Part shown: positions 39,825 to 50,600 of the stretch, in pieces
Position numbering within the stretch: position 1 is the stretch's first letter
Layout: each line of letters starts with the position of its first letter
Assembly (NCBI RefSeq): GCF_028769735.1
Contig: NC_088170.1
Coordinates: 55,833,585-55,897,584, forward strand
Source: Zonotrichia leucophrys gambelii
Taxonomy: Eukaryota; Chordata; Aves; Passeriformes; Passerellidae
Direction: 5' to 3'
Length of the DNA: 64,000 nucleotides
Made by a program: the position numbers and the translations under genes
The notes under the pieces: generated by a model
Seen by the model: only the letters and a program-made list of their open reading frames with translations
The model's database searches: none
Told to the model about the DNA's origin: nothing

Positions 39825-39851
39825 GAATGAATCAGGGGTCCTGATTCATTC
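39825..39851. repeat. Perfect 12-bp inverted repeat
   Basis: The arm gaatgaatcagg at 39825-39836 is the exact reverse complement of 39840-39851, with a 3-base loop. There is no T-run and no gene beside it, so there is no basis for calling a terminator. Confidence 0.9.
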
Positions 39852-40454
39852 CAACTATCTCCAGGCATTCCATTTAAAAGCATAGGTAATGGATGTTCTC
39901 TGTGTACTCAGCAAGGAGAGAGAGGAGTTTCTAGGGGGAGTTTCAGATCATAGACAAGGTATTTTCCTCCAGGGATGCCTCTCTTTCTCATCAGTATCAT
40001 AAATAAAGAACCCATGGCAACCAAGACCCTAATTTAGGAACGTCTTCAGGGACCTAAAGTCAGAGAAAATAGAGTTGGTTCAGAATAGGAGATAATGGAT
40101 ATTCACTTATACAAAAGTGCTGCACAGATGGAAATAAATGAAGATATTTATTTATAAGAACACCTTCATTCAAGGCAGCATTCTTTATTCATTCATCTTC
40201 ATGTAAGGTAGGATGTCACGTTTTACAAATACTATAAATTGTCATATATTACAAGCCCAACCAATTTTAAAGAGATCATGACCAGTATGAAAACATATGC
40301 AAATATAGGTCCTACTTGACTACAACTTGCAATCTTACTGCTGGATGTACAGTGTATTTCATCTCATAGGATGAAAAGATTTTGACTTGAAATTAAGTTA
40401 CTCCACATTAAACACTGCTGTCTTTTATTGTGGAGTGACTGCAAAAGCTGATAA

Positions 40455-41582
40455 GGGTCTAACTGTCTGATGCCCTCTACCAGAATTCCGTAAGGTGTTC
40501 AACACAGTCCCACATGACATCCTTATCTCCCAACTGAACAAACATCAATCTGAAGGGTGAAATCTTGGGAGGATAAGGAATTGACTGGATGGACACAGCC
40601 AGGCCATTACAATCAATGGCTCTACATCCAGGTGAAGGCTGTGATGAGTGGTGTCCCTCAGGGCTCTATCTTTGTGCTCTTTAACATCTTTATCAATGAC
40701 ACAGACAATGAGACAAGCGCACCCTCAACAAGTTTGTGGATTATATGAAGCTGCTACCAGTTGTCGCAACAGAAAGAAGGGAGGCTGGAAAAGCTTGAGT
40801 TGGATCCATGAGAAACTAAAGAGGTTTAACAAGTTTCAAGAGCAAAGTGCTGCTTCAGGGAAAGAGCAATTCCAGACATGAGTGCAGCCTGGGAGAAGAC
40901 CTCATTGAGAGCAGCCCTGTGGAGCAGGGCTTGGGGGTTCTTGTGGATGAAAAGCTGAACATGAGGCAACAGTGTGCACTCACACCCCAGAAAATCAACA
41001 GTGTCTTGGGCTGCCTCAAAAGCGGACTGGTCAGTGGGTTGAGAGAAGTGATTCTGGTCCTCTGCTCCACTCTCTTCCATCTGGAGAACAGTATCCTTGT
41101 CTAGAGACCTCAGCACAAAAAGGACTAAGATCTGTTAGAGTGGGTCTACAGGAGGGTCATGAAGACACAAGAGGGATGAAGCACCTCTCCTAGGAAGACA
41201 AGAGAGCTGGGGTTCTTCAGACTGGAGACGAGAAGACTCCAGAGAGACCACATTGCAGCCTTACAGTACTTAAAGGGACCTTATAAAAAAGAGTGCGAGC
41301 AATTTTGTACAAGGATATGTAGTGATAGGGCAAGGAGAACAAGAGATTTAAACCAGATATTTGGAAGAAATCCGTTACTCAAATGTTAGAGAGGCAGTGG
41401 AAAAAAGGTGTCCAGAGGAGCTGAGGATGTTCCATCCTTGGAAGTTTGCAAGGTCAGGATTGGATGGGGCTTTGAGCAACCTGGTCTAGTGAAAGGTGTC
41501 CCTGCCCATAGCAGACGTTACAACTAGATGATCTTTAAGTTCCCTTCCAACAAAATAATTCTGTAATTTCGTGATTTTATGA
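40455..41582 (+). mobile_element. CR1 LINE, ORF2 reverse transcriptase to 3' end
   Basis: A 1.1-kb 5'-truncated CR1. It starts inside the reverse-transcriptase domain ('ttcaacacagtcccacatga', an F-N-T-V-P-H-D-like motif). It keeps S-G-V-P-Q-G-S and L-F-N-I-F-I-N-D-T readings at about 40643-40702. The active-site box near 40731-40751 has decayed from F-A-D-D-T-K-L to F-V-D-Y-M-K-L. C-terminal ORF2 follows, then a 3' UTR that is unusually close to the generic CR1 text ('gggctttgagcaacctggtc', 'gaaaggtgtccctgcccata') and a decayed ATTCTGTAATTTC-type tail. Internal frames of about 60-96 codons on both strands are fragments of it. Inactive. Confidence 0.96.
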
Positions 41583-43976
41583 TATTACTTGGGGACATGA
41601 AAAATTATAATCTTTGCATTAGAGAAGCTTCTGTAAAATTGTTTCGTTAAAAATCTTTGTCCAGGTGTATAATAATAACAACCCTAGAATCCATATGAAG
41701 GAAGAGGAAGGACTATGACTGTTCCTGCCCTTTCCTTCCTCTCAAAGCTCAGTTTTCTACCTCCCAATGATTTATTAGATATATGTGGTTGCCTTGCTTT
41801 TTTCCCAGATTATTTATCTTTTCTCTTGCTTCTATCTCTCTGTTCCATATGATTTATTGCGTCACTGGCTTCCCGGTATTGCTAATGCCGCCAGAAACAT
41901 CCTAATTAAAGGACTGAGTCATGAACAGAAAAGCAAAGTGGAAAATGAAGGAGATTTTCTAGCCCCACATCCATAAACACTGTGGACAGGCAATTTCTCT
42001 ACAAATATTTATACCATCATTCCCTGAACTTTCAAGAAGTAATTATTTCTCCTACTTTTAAATAATTGTCTTTTCTCAGGAAGCAGATTATCCCCAGGTA
42101 TTAATTAATGAGATAACACCAAAGATGGATTTCTTTTTCCTCTAGGTTTTTAAAATATATTTGAATAGAAAAAAATCTGGGATGTTCCTTCATTTAAAGC
42201 ATTAGGAAAGCCCTAATGCTCTACTGATTCATTATTTTCATTAGCCTTTAAATAAAAAAGGCTCTACATGCGTTTCTCCTTTAACCTGTGTGAACACTCA
42301 CACACACATACACATACATACACATGTATACTACACTAATAGGTAGATAACAGGTATGATATTTATACAATAAAATAATTCTTGGAGATATTCTTACTTT
42401 AGAAACAGCATTTTGTGGAAAATATTATTTTGATGCTTTTTAATGGCTTAATTTTTTGAACATCTCTTGCCTACACCTGTATGCTACAGTGTGTTTGCAC
42501 TGAGAAATGCAGTTGGACCAACATATAACTTGTGTAGATAATTGATTTTATGTTGCCATTCTAGTTGCAGAAACACATTCATTTTAACACCACTAATGCC
42601 AAAATACATTCAGCTACAACATGCAGCTGCCTCTTGCTCTTAAATATCACAGAAAGAGAATGGTAGACTGTGCACTTTTCTACTTTCAAGTAGCAAAATC
42701 ATTAATGCTTAATGCAAATAGCTAGTTGAATAGATTAATAAAATAATAAAAGAATAAATATGTATTGGATTAGGAAATATATTTTAATCTTCTATACTGC
42801 TTTCCCATTTTTTTATTGTCATCCAATTGCACACATTCATGTTTTGTGTATGGATGACACTCTTGGGAATAAGGAGTTATAATCTACCCATCTATAAAAT
42901 TTTTGGTGACTTCCAGGTGTCACCTCTTTGAAATTTCTCTTTCCACACAACATGGAAGAAAACTGACAAGTCTGAAGAGAAAGTCATCAAGAAAAGAAGG
43001 AATTAGATGGGGAAAAAAACAAGAAAGAAAGAGGAGAATTACTGCAAAACACAAGACTGTAGAAGGTTCTGAAAAACAAAGGTGAAGCTTGAAAAATATA
43101 AATCAGTCAATGACACAATAGTAGGTCTTGTCTGTGTTTGGGAAGATTTTTCAAAACCAAATTATAAAAATGGGAAAAACACTTTCTAAAATTTCATATC
43201 CACACTAAAATTCTAATGAAGGGATAGAAGTTTCTGTTTACAATAATCTCCTGCATAAAAGGAGAGCACTGGGACCATTTCCTTTTTTCATCCTTAAGAA
43301 AGAAGATTCTCAGCATCCTGTAACAGTTTTTGCTGGTTTTGCACTATTTTGGTTCTATACATTTATCAATTGCCAGAAGGAAGAATAATGATGTGCTGAG
43401 ATGATATTAAAGCTTCTCCTTATCCTGCTGCATTCCACTGAAAAGCCAGAATAATCACATTTAAGGAAATACTTGATAGAAATTTAGTAGAATAAGATTG
43501 AGTTTATGTGTCTGACCCGGCTTAAAACTCAATACAGGAAATATAACATTTATCCCTTAAAATGGTGTTTCACTTGTCAGCTTTTGAGTATAATCCATAG
43601 CTGAAGATTTGTTGTCTGCCTGTCTTAATTTAATAGACTACACTCTCTGCTTATGGCTTTACAGAATGTAGCAGCTTGTTGAGTGAATTTATATGTGAGA
43701 TAAATTTTGAAAAATTGATCCAGAATATTTAGCTGATTTGGTTTTAGTTGCTAAAAATGCTACAATAATTTAACACTTTGGCACTGTAATTATTTTTAGC
43801 TCAAGAACAGTTTTCTTGTAGAGGATTAGGATTTCCATGACATCCGTGCAGCATAAACTCTGGATAATTCTCCTGGAGTAATCTTGCAGAACATTATGGA
43901 GATGGGAATTGACTGGTTCTCTGCTTCCACAGGTGTACAGAATTTGGCTGCCAGCAACTCTGCCTCTGAGACAAAG
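41583..43976. other. AT-rich noncoding DNA
   Basis: No gene is recognised. A CA/TACA microsatellite-like tract lies at 42297-42330. A perfect 9-base-pair hairpin is at 42198-42220 (agcattagg, 5-base loop, cctaatgct). Confidence 0.6.
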
Positions 43977-44050
43977 ATAGATGGATGGATGGATGGATGG
44001 ATGGATGGATGGATGGATGGATAGATAGATAGATAGATAGACAGACAGAT
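43977..44050. repeat. GATG/GATA/GACA microsatellite
   Basis: A compound tetranucleotide repeat of about 11 GGAT units, 5-6 GATA units, then GACA units. It directly precedes the next CR1 copy, and a shorter GATA/GATG tract lies at the other end of that element. Confidence 0.97.
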
Positions 44051-44054
44051 AATT

Positions 44055-45478
44055 GTAGAATCATAGAGTCATAGAAAGTCAGGATCTGGTTGACAAAATC
44101 CCTTGGGAAGTAGCCCTGAAGGGCTGGAAGCTCATCAGAACTGCTAATTTGGAATTCTGAGACAGGAGACTTTGGCCTATTTAGGTTGAGAGAGTGCCTT
44201 GAGAGAAAGTACTGAAGCTCAAAGGAATCCAGAAAATCTTGAAAATGTTCAAGGAGAAAATCTGAAAGGTACAGGAGCAGGCTGTACCTGTGTGTGAAAA
44301 GATGGTCTGGCAAGGAAGAGGAGAAGCCTGGGTGAACAAAGAGATTTGGCTCAAACTCAGGAAAAGAAAAGGAGAGTGTATCACCTTTAGAAGAAGAGGC
44401 AGGCAACTCAGGAGTACTAGCAGGATGTTGTGAGATTACGCAGGAAGAAAATTAAAAGTACCAAAGCACAACTGGAGCTTTGGTTATTGCCATAAAAGAC
44501 AATAAAAAAAGTAATATTAATATTTTTAGCAAAAAAATGAGGGCAAAGAAGGATCCCCTTCCTATATTGTATGTTTGGGTAAACATAGTGACAAAGAGGG
44601 AGGAAAAGGCTATATGCCTTCTTTGTCTCAGTCTTTAACAGCAAGACCAGTTGTTCTGTATGTAGCCAGCTATTTGAGCTGGAAGATGGGGATCAGGATG
44701 AAAATCTCCATAACCTAAAGTGAAAAGGTCAGTGGCATAATATGACATGCACAGGTCTCTGGGGCCAGATAGGATCCACCCCAGGGTTGGAGAAGAGTGT
44801 CTGAAAAGCTGGTGGAAAAACACACAGGGCATGGTCAACAGCCAGCTGAACTTGTGCCAGTACATGTCCAGGTGGCCAAGAGGGCCAAGGGCATCCGGGC
44901 CTGGATCAGCAACAGTGTGGCCAGTGACTGCACCCCTGTATTCAGCACTTGTGAAATCACACCCCAAATCCTGTGGTCAGTTTTGAGCCCTTCATGACAA
45001 GAAAGACATTGAGGCATTGGACACATGCATAGAAGGGTGTGGAGCTGGTAAAGGGTCCAGAACACAAGTCCTTGTGAGGAGCAGCTGAGGGAGCTGGGAG
45101 TGTTTAGCCTGAAGAAAACAAGGCTTAGGGGAGAGCTTACTGTTCTCCAAAACTGCCTAAAAAGAGACTGTAGCCAGGTGAAGGTTGGTCTCTTCTGCCA
45201 AGTAGCAGGAGATGGGACAAGAGGAAATGGCCTCAAGTTCTGACACGAGAAAATTAGGCTGGATATTAGGGAAAATTTCTCCACTGAATGGGTTGTCAAG
45301 CATTGGAAGAGGCTGCCCAGGGAAGTGGTTAAGTCATGATTCTTGAGGATAATTAAAAGATGTGTTGATGTGGTACTTAAGGATATAGTTTAGTGGTGGA
45401 TTTGGCAGTGCCATATTAATGGCTGATCTTGATCTTAAAGGTCTTTTCTAATCTAAATGATTCTATGATTCTATGGTT
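44055..45478 (+). mobile_element. CR1 LINE with internal deletion of the RT core
   Basis: The 5' half (44080-44790) matches the ORF2 linker upstream of the reverse transcriptase: a D-L-V-D-K-I-P-W-E reading, then W-V-N-K-E-I-W-L-K-L-R, then 'gccttctttgtctcagtctt', and finally G-P-D-R-I-H-P-R-V at about 44764-44790. The sequence then jumps, near 44795-44850, to the C-terminal ORF2 stretch ('agccagctgaacttgtgcc', 'ggtggccaagagggccaag'). The palm and active-site portion of the RT, roughly 0.7 kb, is missing. The 3' UTR follows ('gaaatggcctcaagttctga', 'ggctgcccagggaagtgg') and ends 'aatgattctatgattctatg'. A short inverted ATTCTATG-like piece (agaatcatagagtcatag) sits at the left edge. The 170-codon minus frame at 43894-44406 is an antisense shadow, partly through the microsatellite. 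Confidence 0.94.
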
Positions 45479-45499
45479 CAATAGATAGATGGATAGATA
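45479..45499. repeat. Short GATA/GATG repeat
   Basis: The tract atagatagatggatagata follows directly after the CR1 tail. It has the same composition as the microsatellite on the other side of the element. Confidence 0.85.
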
Positions 45500-48400
45500 A
45501 AGGCACATTGACATTTCAGCAAAAACTTTTCTTAAAGCACATAATATAATCTGTGACCGAAAGAAGTAGCATGGCTGAAGTGAAAAACTTTTCAAACCAT
45601 TTTTTCTCTCTCCATGTACACAGACATTGACTGAAATGTGCATAACTGCTTGTTCTGTAAGCACAGGAGAAACACCTGCTCCCAGTGAAACTGTGGCATA
45701 AACTTCTACTGTTAATAGAGTAGGAAATTAATATGAAATCAACTGAGCACTCCACATTCATGAGTGCATGTCCTTTTGTTGGTGCCTCAGGGTCTGCTGT
45801 CACATTCTTTCAGTCAGCTGTTCACCTGCAAAGTGCCATGTGCAGAGTCCAAACTTTTTCAGATATTAATATTTTTAGAAACTGAACAAACAACACTGAG
45901 TGTGAGACTCAGATTATTCACAGTAAAATCACATGAGTAAAAGAAGTCATAACTTGCAACTGTGTAACTAATGATTATCCAGCAGTAAAATATTTGCTGT
46001 ATAGACAGAATTCCTACTGACCCTGCTATGTGAACATAATATGTCTTATCCTGACTTGACATTCCAGGGATGTGTTAGCATTTTAACAGCATTGTGAAAT
46101 GCCACTGTAACATGGAAACTATGAAATTGTTCTGCAGCAAAGTGATTTAATAGAATAGCAACAAAATAAAAATAGAGGATAGGCACAATGCTGGGCAAAC
46201 CTGCAATCTCCAGAAACCAGCCTCCAGCAGTTTCTGCAGAGCTCTAAACAATAGCATAAATAAAGGTAATTATCCAAATGATATTATAAAGCTAAGTCAA
46301 AGATGGTCTTGTGGAGAAGTTGCATGCAATTAAGTTGAGGAAAAACCTGTAGAATCATGTAGGAAGGAAAGAACAATTTTTCTTCCAATTTTTAGGCTAT
46401 TCTTTATTAAAATTTCAACTACAGTGCAAGAATTATGTTCAAAACTGATCATTTGCTTTCAAAAATCAAATTGTTTTTTAAGAGCATGAGATTTTTATGT
46501 AGCTGGAGTCTATGTTGCTACCTAGTCATAAAACACACAGCGGTATTTTTGAATGACAGCTAACCAATTCAAGGTAAAACCACTGCAAAGACAAAGCCAT
46601 TAACAAAAGCTCGCAGGTTAAGTACAGTTCCTGATTTCTGTGAAAATAACAGATTGCCCTACTTGACTGGTATTTTATGCTAAATAAGAGGAGCTGAGTC
46701 ATATACCATGTCTTCTCATGGTGAAAGCATGCTCTGTGAGGTTTCTAATTCAGTTTTGTCCTTCATCTATTGCTTGAGAAGTGTCAGGAGGGTGAAAAAT
46801 AACACAAAGTATTCCTTTGCTGGTGGCATTTCTTCATGGTGTAATACTTTGGTGAACACTGATCTCCTTTCTCTTTCAGGTTCCTACTGGAGATGGGGTG
46901 GAAGGGTCATGTAAAAGGGACTTCAGGTGCCTGCAATTGCTACTGTATGGTTTCTCTAAAGACCCCAAGCAGATGCAGAAGCAAGATGTGTGATTTCTAA
47001 GAGTAATGAAATTTGCTGACCTGCAGTTGCTCACTCCTATTTTGGTAAGGGATAATTTTTAGTTATGCACTTCTGTGCATAAAACTAAAGTTAGTCAAAA
47101 TCCCCCTGTAAGTACTTTTGTACAGCTCCAATGTCTTGGAATTTTCTCAACTTGGAGACTGAAATACTAATAATTCTTCCTGCTTTGCTGTCTTCATTCT
47201 TAGAAAAGCTTTTAAGGGTTACATAGATTTTTTTGCTAGAACAGTTTCCATCCCTTATCCTTAAAACCAAACTGTATTCATCTTGGTCTAGGTTGATAAT
47301 CTTTTTCCTTTACTCATTTTTAACTCCAGACAGCACTGAACCCCAGTGTACCTAATCTATCCCTTGTCTCTGAGCTCTTTAGTCCTTGAATTGAACTGAA
47401 AGGAATAGACAAATTACACATGGAATAGACAAAGTGCACATGTGAGCATTGTTTTCCTAAGCACCTGCAATGGTAGTTAGAGAACAGCATAACTTCTCTA
47501 ATGAGCAAAGCTCAGATTTATGTGATCACAGATACATAGGGGATACCAGCGGCATGTCTGCTTCACGTCTGCCTCCAACTGCATTGGCATCAGTCTGCTG
47601 GTCCTGTAGGATGACTGGCTGGATGGCCCATGAAACAAATCCTCATCACCCCCCATTTCAGCCAGGCTGAATTAACCATCTCAAATATTTTCACCCTCGT
47701 ATTACATATCGAGCATTGTGAAGTTCCAGGAGCTGACACCTAAAATGTTTAGCAAACCTTGATGTGGGAATTAACTCCATCAGAAAGGTAGGATGAATAG
47801 CTGTCCTGTTTAAATCTACTGTTACATATGTATACAGACTTTAAGGATTCTCTGTGCTTGCCAATACTCCTTTATAGTTTACTTATCTGCCAGATGCAGA
47901 CCTATATCATCTCTTAAGGAGACACATTCTGTGTGGCACAGGACACTATGTTTCGACAGATTTTGATAATTGGATACTATGTTTCCTATGATAGTTTTTC
48001 TTTTTTGTTTATTTTGAAACCAATGAAATTGGCTGACTTTACATGGTACTACTTTGGATTGCATTACTACTTTGATTTTGGCTTCTTTTCTCTGTCAGCA
48101 GGGTTACCAATTGTGATAGCAGGCTAAGTAATAATTATTGGGATTTTTAAGAGCTATTAAACTGTTAGTGTCTGCCAAAAGTTACCACGCAGTGGTATCT
48201 TAGATACCAGAGTCATTTGACTGCACTTAGCATAGTACATCTCTCTGGGATTTTATGACGTGGTAACAGTTGGCAATTTGTGACTTACTGATAGTGACAA
48301 TTGGGTGTATGAAACCATAAGTCCATTTAGCAACAGCATGCCTGTTACACATTATTCCAGCAATATGAAATGAACACAGCTATGCACCGGTAAACAATTC

Positions 48401-48914
48401 TTAAACACAATCAAAAATGTGGAAGGTGACTTATAAGAAAAAAATTTAGATGTCAATAAAAAATGACAGGGTTATATTTAGTGCAGCTTGAAAACTTTTG
48501 TTTTCAAGAATATTTGAGACTATGTACCAGTTAAGATCTTCATTATAAGCATGATTGTATAAATAGATTTTAATTAATAATTCACATTTCAAAAAATTCA
48601 ATTTTCATTATCAAGAAACTCATCAGAAATCTCAGAGAAATTCTTCAACTAATTTTGTCAGAGAAATAACAATATAATTTTAGAAATACTAGAGTAGTCT
48701 GGACATTTTGAAAATTGCAGTAATTACATATTATGTATATATTTCATAGGTGTATTTTGACCTTTATTATAAAGATGAATTAGATTTACAGTTCCATTTT
48801 TTTACTATTAATAAAACAGTACTGTTGTGGTAGTTACAGAGTGTACTTCAAGTAGAGAAGAAATTCACCTTCAGAAGTAGTGCAGAACAGGAAAGAACAA
48901 ACATTAAAAACAGA
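45500..48914. other. AT-rich noncoding DNA
   Basis: No gene is recognised. A perfect hairpin with 9-base arms and a TTTT loop is at 48487-48508. Open frames up to 95 codons show no family resemblance. Confidence 0.6.
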
Positions 48915-49108
48915 CTTGATAGAATAGAATTATTTCATTTGGAAGGTACTTACAGTGATTATCTAGTCCAACTCCCTTTCCACTTCAGGATGACTAAAGA
49001 TTATTAGCAATAATTAATTAATTAGTTGTAGTGATTAATTAGTAATTAATAATATTAAAGCATTTTATAGAGGGCATTGTTCAAATATTTCAAACATTTA
49101 ATTCATTT
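48915..49108 (-). mobile_element. CR1 LINE 3' end, minus strand
   Basis: On the plus strand this begins with the inverted tail 'agaatagaattatttcattt'. It continues 'ggaaggtacttacagtgatt', 'atctagtccaactccctttc', 'cacttcaggatgactaaaga' and 'agagggcattgttcaaatat'. This is the reverse complement of the subfamily also present at 28025-28438. A TAATTA-rich expansion (49011-49050) interrupts the otherwise recognisable sequence. The element stops about 50 bases before the ERV LTR. Confidence 0.88.
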
Positions 49109-49160
49109 GCTAAATTCAATTTACCAATATAAAGAGGATTTTTTTTTCTTTCTATACACT

Positions 49161-49770
49161 TGTGCTGGGTCTGACTGAGGTAGTTCAGAGCCCTCACAGT
49201 GCAAAGCTTTGCAGTGGTAGCTGGAAAAGTGTGGATAACACACCAGTGTTATAACTGCGGATAACACAACAGTGTTATAACTGCGGATAACACACCAGTG
49301 TTTTGGCTACTTCCAAGCAGTGCTGTCCCTCTGGTGTTCCTCTGCCCATCAAGGGAAGTGGGCAAGGTCCTGGGAGGGGACAGCACCAGGCCAGCTGACC
49401 CAAGTTAACCAAAGGGATATTCTGTACCGTGTGATGTCAGCTCAGGCATAAAAGCTAAGGGGGAGAGGAGGCAGGGAAAACATTCATGATTCATTGATAT
49501 TTGCCTTCTGGAGAAACCACTGCAGGTGCTGAGGCCCTACTTCCCAGGAAGTGTCTGAGCATTGCTTGCTGATGGGAAGTAGAGATTGACTTTTCCCTTT
49601 GCTTATGCGTACACAAAACTTTCTGGTTTTTCTTTCTTTCACTGAAATATACTGCCTTATCTCACCTTCTGGTTTTTCTCCATCTTATTCTCTCCTCTGT
49701 CCCATGGGGAAAGGGAGTGATAGAGTGGCTTAGTCGGCAGCTTTCACCTAGCCAAGGTCAAACCATTACA
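49161..49770 (+). mobile_element. ERVL-like 5' LTR
   Basis: A 610-base LTR of an endogenous retrovirus fossil. It opens with TG (tgtgctgggtctgac) and closes with CA (aaccattaca). U3 carries three copies of a 26-base repeat (49233-49302), then 'ccagctgacccaagttaacc' and 'ccaaagggatattctgtacc'. A TATA-like cataaaag lies at 49447-49454. The R/U5 part is T/C-rich ('tatactgccttatctcacc', 'tctgtcccatggggaaag'). The layout and several of these phrases match the avian ERVL LTR type as recalled. It is transcriptional control DNA of the former provirus and is probably inactive. No matching 3' LTR was found in the window, so no target duplication could be checked. Confidence 0.85.
49233..49302. repeat. 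26-base repeat in the LTR U3
   Basis: Units lie at 49233-49258 and 49259-49284, with a partial unit from 49285 to about 49302. The two full units differ at one base. Each contains aacac and gtgtt arms around a 4-base spacer, so each copy can form a small hairpin. Tandem repeats in U3 are often enhancer elements; that role here is inferred. Confidence 0.92.
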
Positions 49771-50600
49771 GTAATTTTGGCACTTAAACAGGGACAGTCA
49801 GCAACATTTTGGAGGAGGAAAAAGAGACCTCCACCTGCCAGAAAAAGGTAATGATGTTAACTGGGACATCATTCTCCTGTGAGACTGTGGGGTTCCCTTC
49901 CACAGGAGCCAGTTGTTCACAAAACTCTCCACCGTGGTTCCAATCTCACAAACAGGAGCCCTCCCAAAACTGCTGCAATGTGAGTCCCTGCCACTGGCAC
50001 ACAGTCCTCCCAAAACTGCTCTGGTGTGGGTCTCTCTTTCCATGAGATGCAGCCCCCAAGCACAGGCTGCTCCAGCTTGGAAGCGGGGGGCCCTCTCCCT
50101 CCACCAGGACTCTCACTGGATCACAGCCTCCTCCAAGCATTCACCTACACTGCTGTGGGCATCTCCCTTATAGGCTGCGTGTGGATCTCTGCATTCCCCA
50201 TGGGCTGCAGGGGCACAGCTGCTTCACCACGGCCTGCAGAGGAATCTCAGCTCCAGTGCCTGGAGCACCTCGTCCCCCTCCCTCTCCACTGACCTCAGTG
50301 TTGTCCTGCTGTTCTGCTCATGTGTTTTCACCTCCTCCTCTTCTCTGGTTGGAATCAAAACTGTGCCACCACCTTTGTCTTGATTTCTTCTTAAATCTGT
50401 TATCACGGAGGGTTTACCAACATCTCTTACTGGCCCAGTTTTGGCCAGCAGCATGTCCATCTTCAGAGCCATCGGGGATTGGCTCTGCTGGGCATCGTGA
50501 AATATTCCAGCTGCTTCTCACAGAAGCCATCTCCATGGCCCCCCTGCTACCAAAAATCTGGCTGTGCAAAACCAGCACAAACCTTAATGATACATTATGT
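49771..50600 (+). mobile_element. Internal remnant of the ERVL-like provirus
   Basis: GC-rich sequence continuing from the LTR. It has no recognisable gag, pol or env reading. Much of it consists of degenerate units of about 46 bases sharing a 'ctgctccagcgtggg'-like core. The word cctcccaaaactgct recurs at 49960-49974 and 50006-50020. The second half contains 'cctggagcacctcgtccccc', 'tcttcttaaatctgttatca' and 'ttctcacagaagccatctcc', phrases familiar from noncoding internal parts of avian ERVL-type elements (recall, not searched). The end near 50600 is set by the return to AT-rich DNA. Frames of up to 141 codons here are GC-driven. There is no 3' LTR, so the provirus is truncated or rearranged. 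Confidence 0.7.
49778..49795 (+). other. Degenerate retroviral primer binding site
   Basis: The 18 bases tggcacttaaacagggac start 7 bases after the LTR end. They match the well-known lysine-tRNA-type primer binding site at 14 of 18 positions, and all four differences are transitions. This supports the LTR boundary and the plus orientation of the fossil provirus. Confidence 0.75.

Larger units (their letters stand above)
33851..40454. other. AT-rich noncoding DNA with minor repeats
   Basis: About 6.6 kb with no recognisable gene. It contains an 18-base three-copy minisatellite (35749-35802), a 20-base direct repeat 32 bases apart (35951-35970 and 35983-36002), an A15 run (39685-39699) and a perfect 12-base-pair hairpin (39825-39851). 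The 119-codon frame at 37857-38216 reads as AT-rich noise (Ile, Phe, Asn, Lys rich), resembles no family and is not called a gene. Confidence 0.55.

Noticed and set aside
43894..44406. Longest open frame in the window (170 codons, minus strand)
   Set aside because: It runs antisense through the CR1 fragment and the GATG microsatellite, which contributes a run of Ile-His-Pro-Ser repeats. It has no independent protein character.
44835..45299. 154-codon minus-strand open frame
   Set aside because: It is an antisense shadow of the CR1 3' region.
46348..46372. Short 'tagaatcatgtaggaaggaa' resembling an inverted CR1 tail
   Set aside because: The similarity lasts only about 20 bases and the following sequence does not match CR1.
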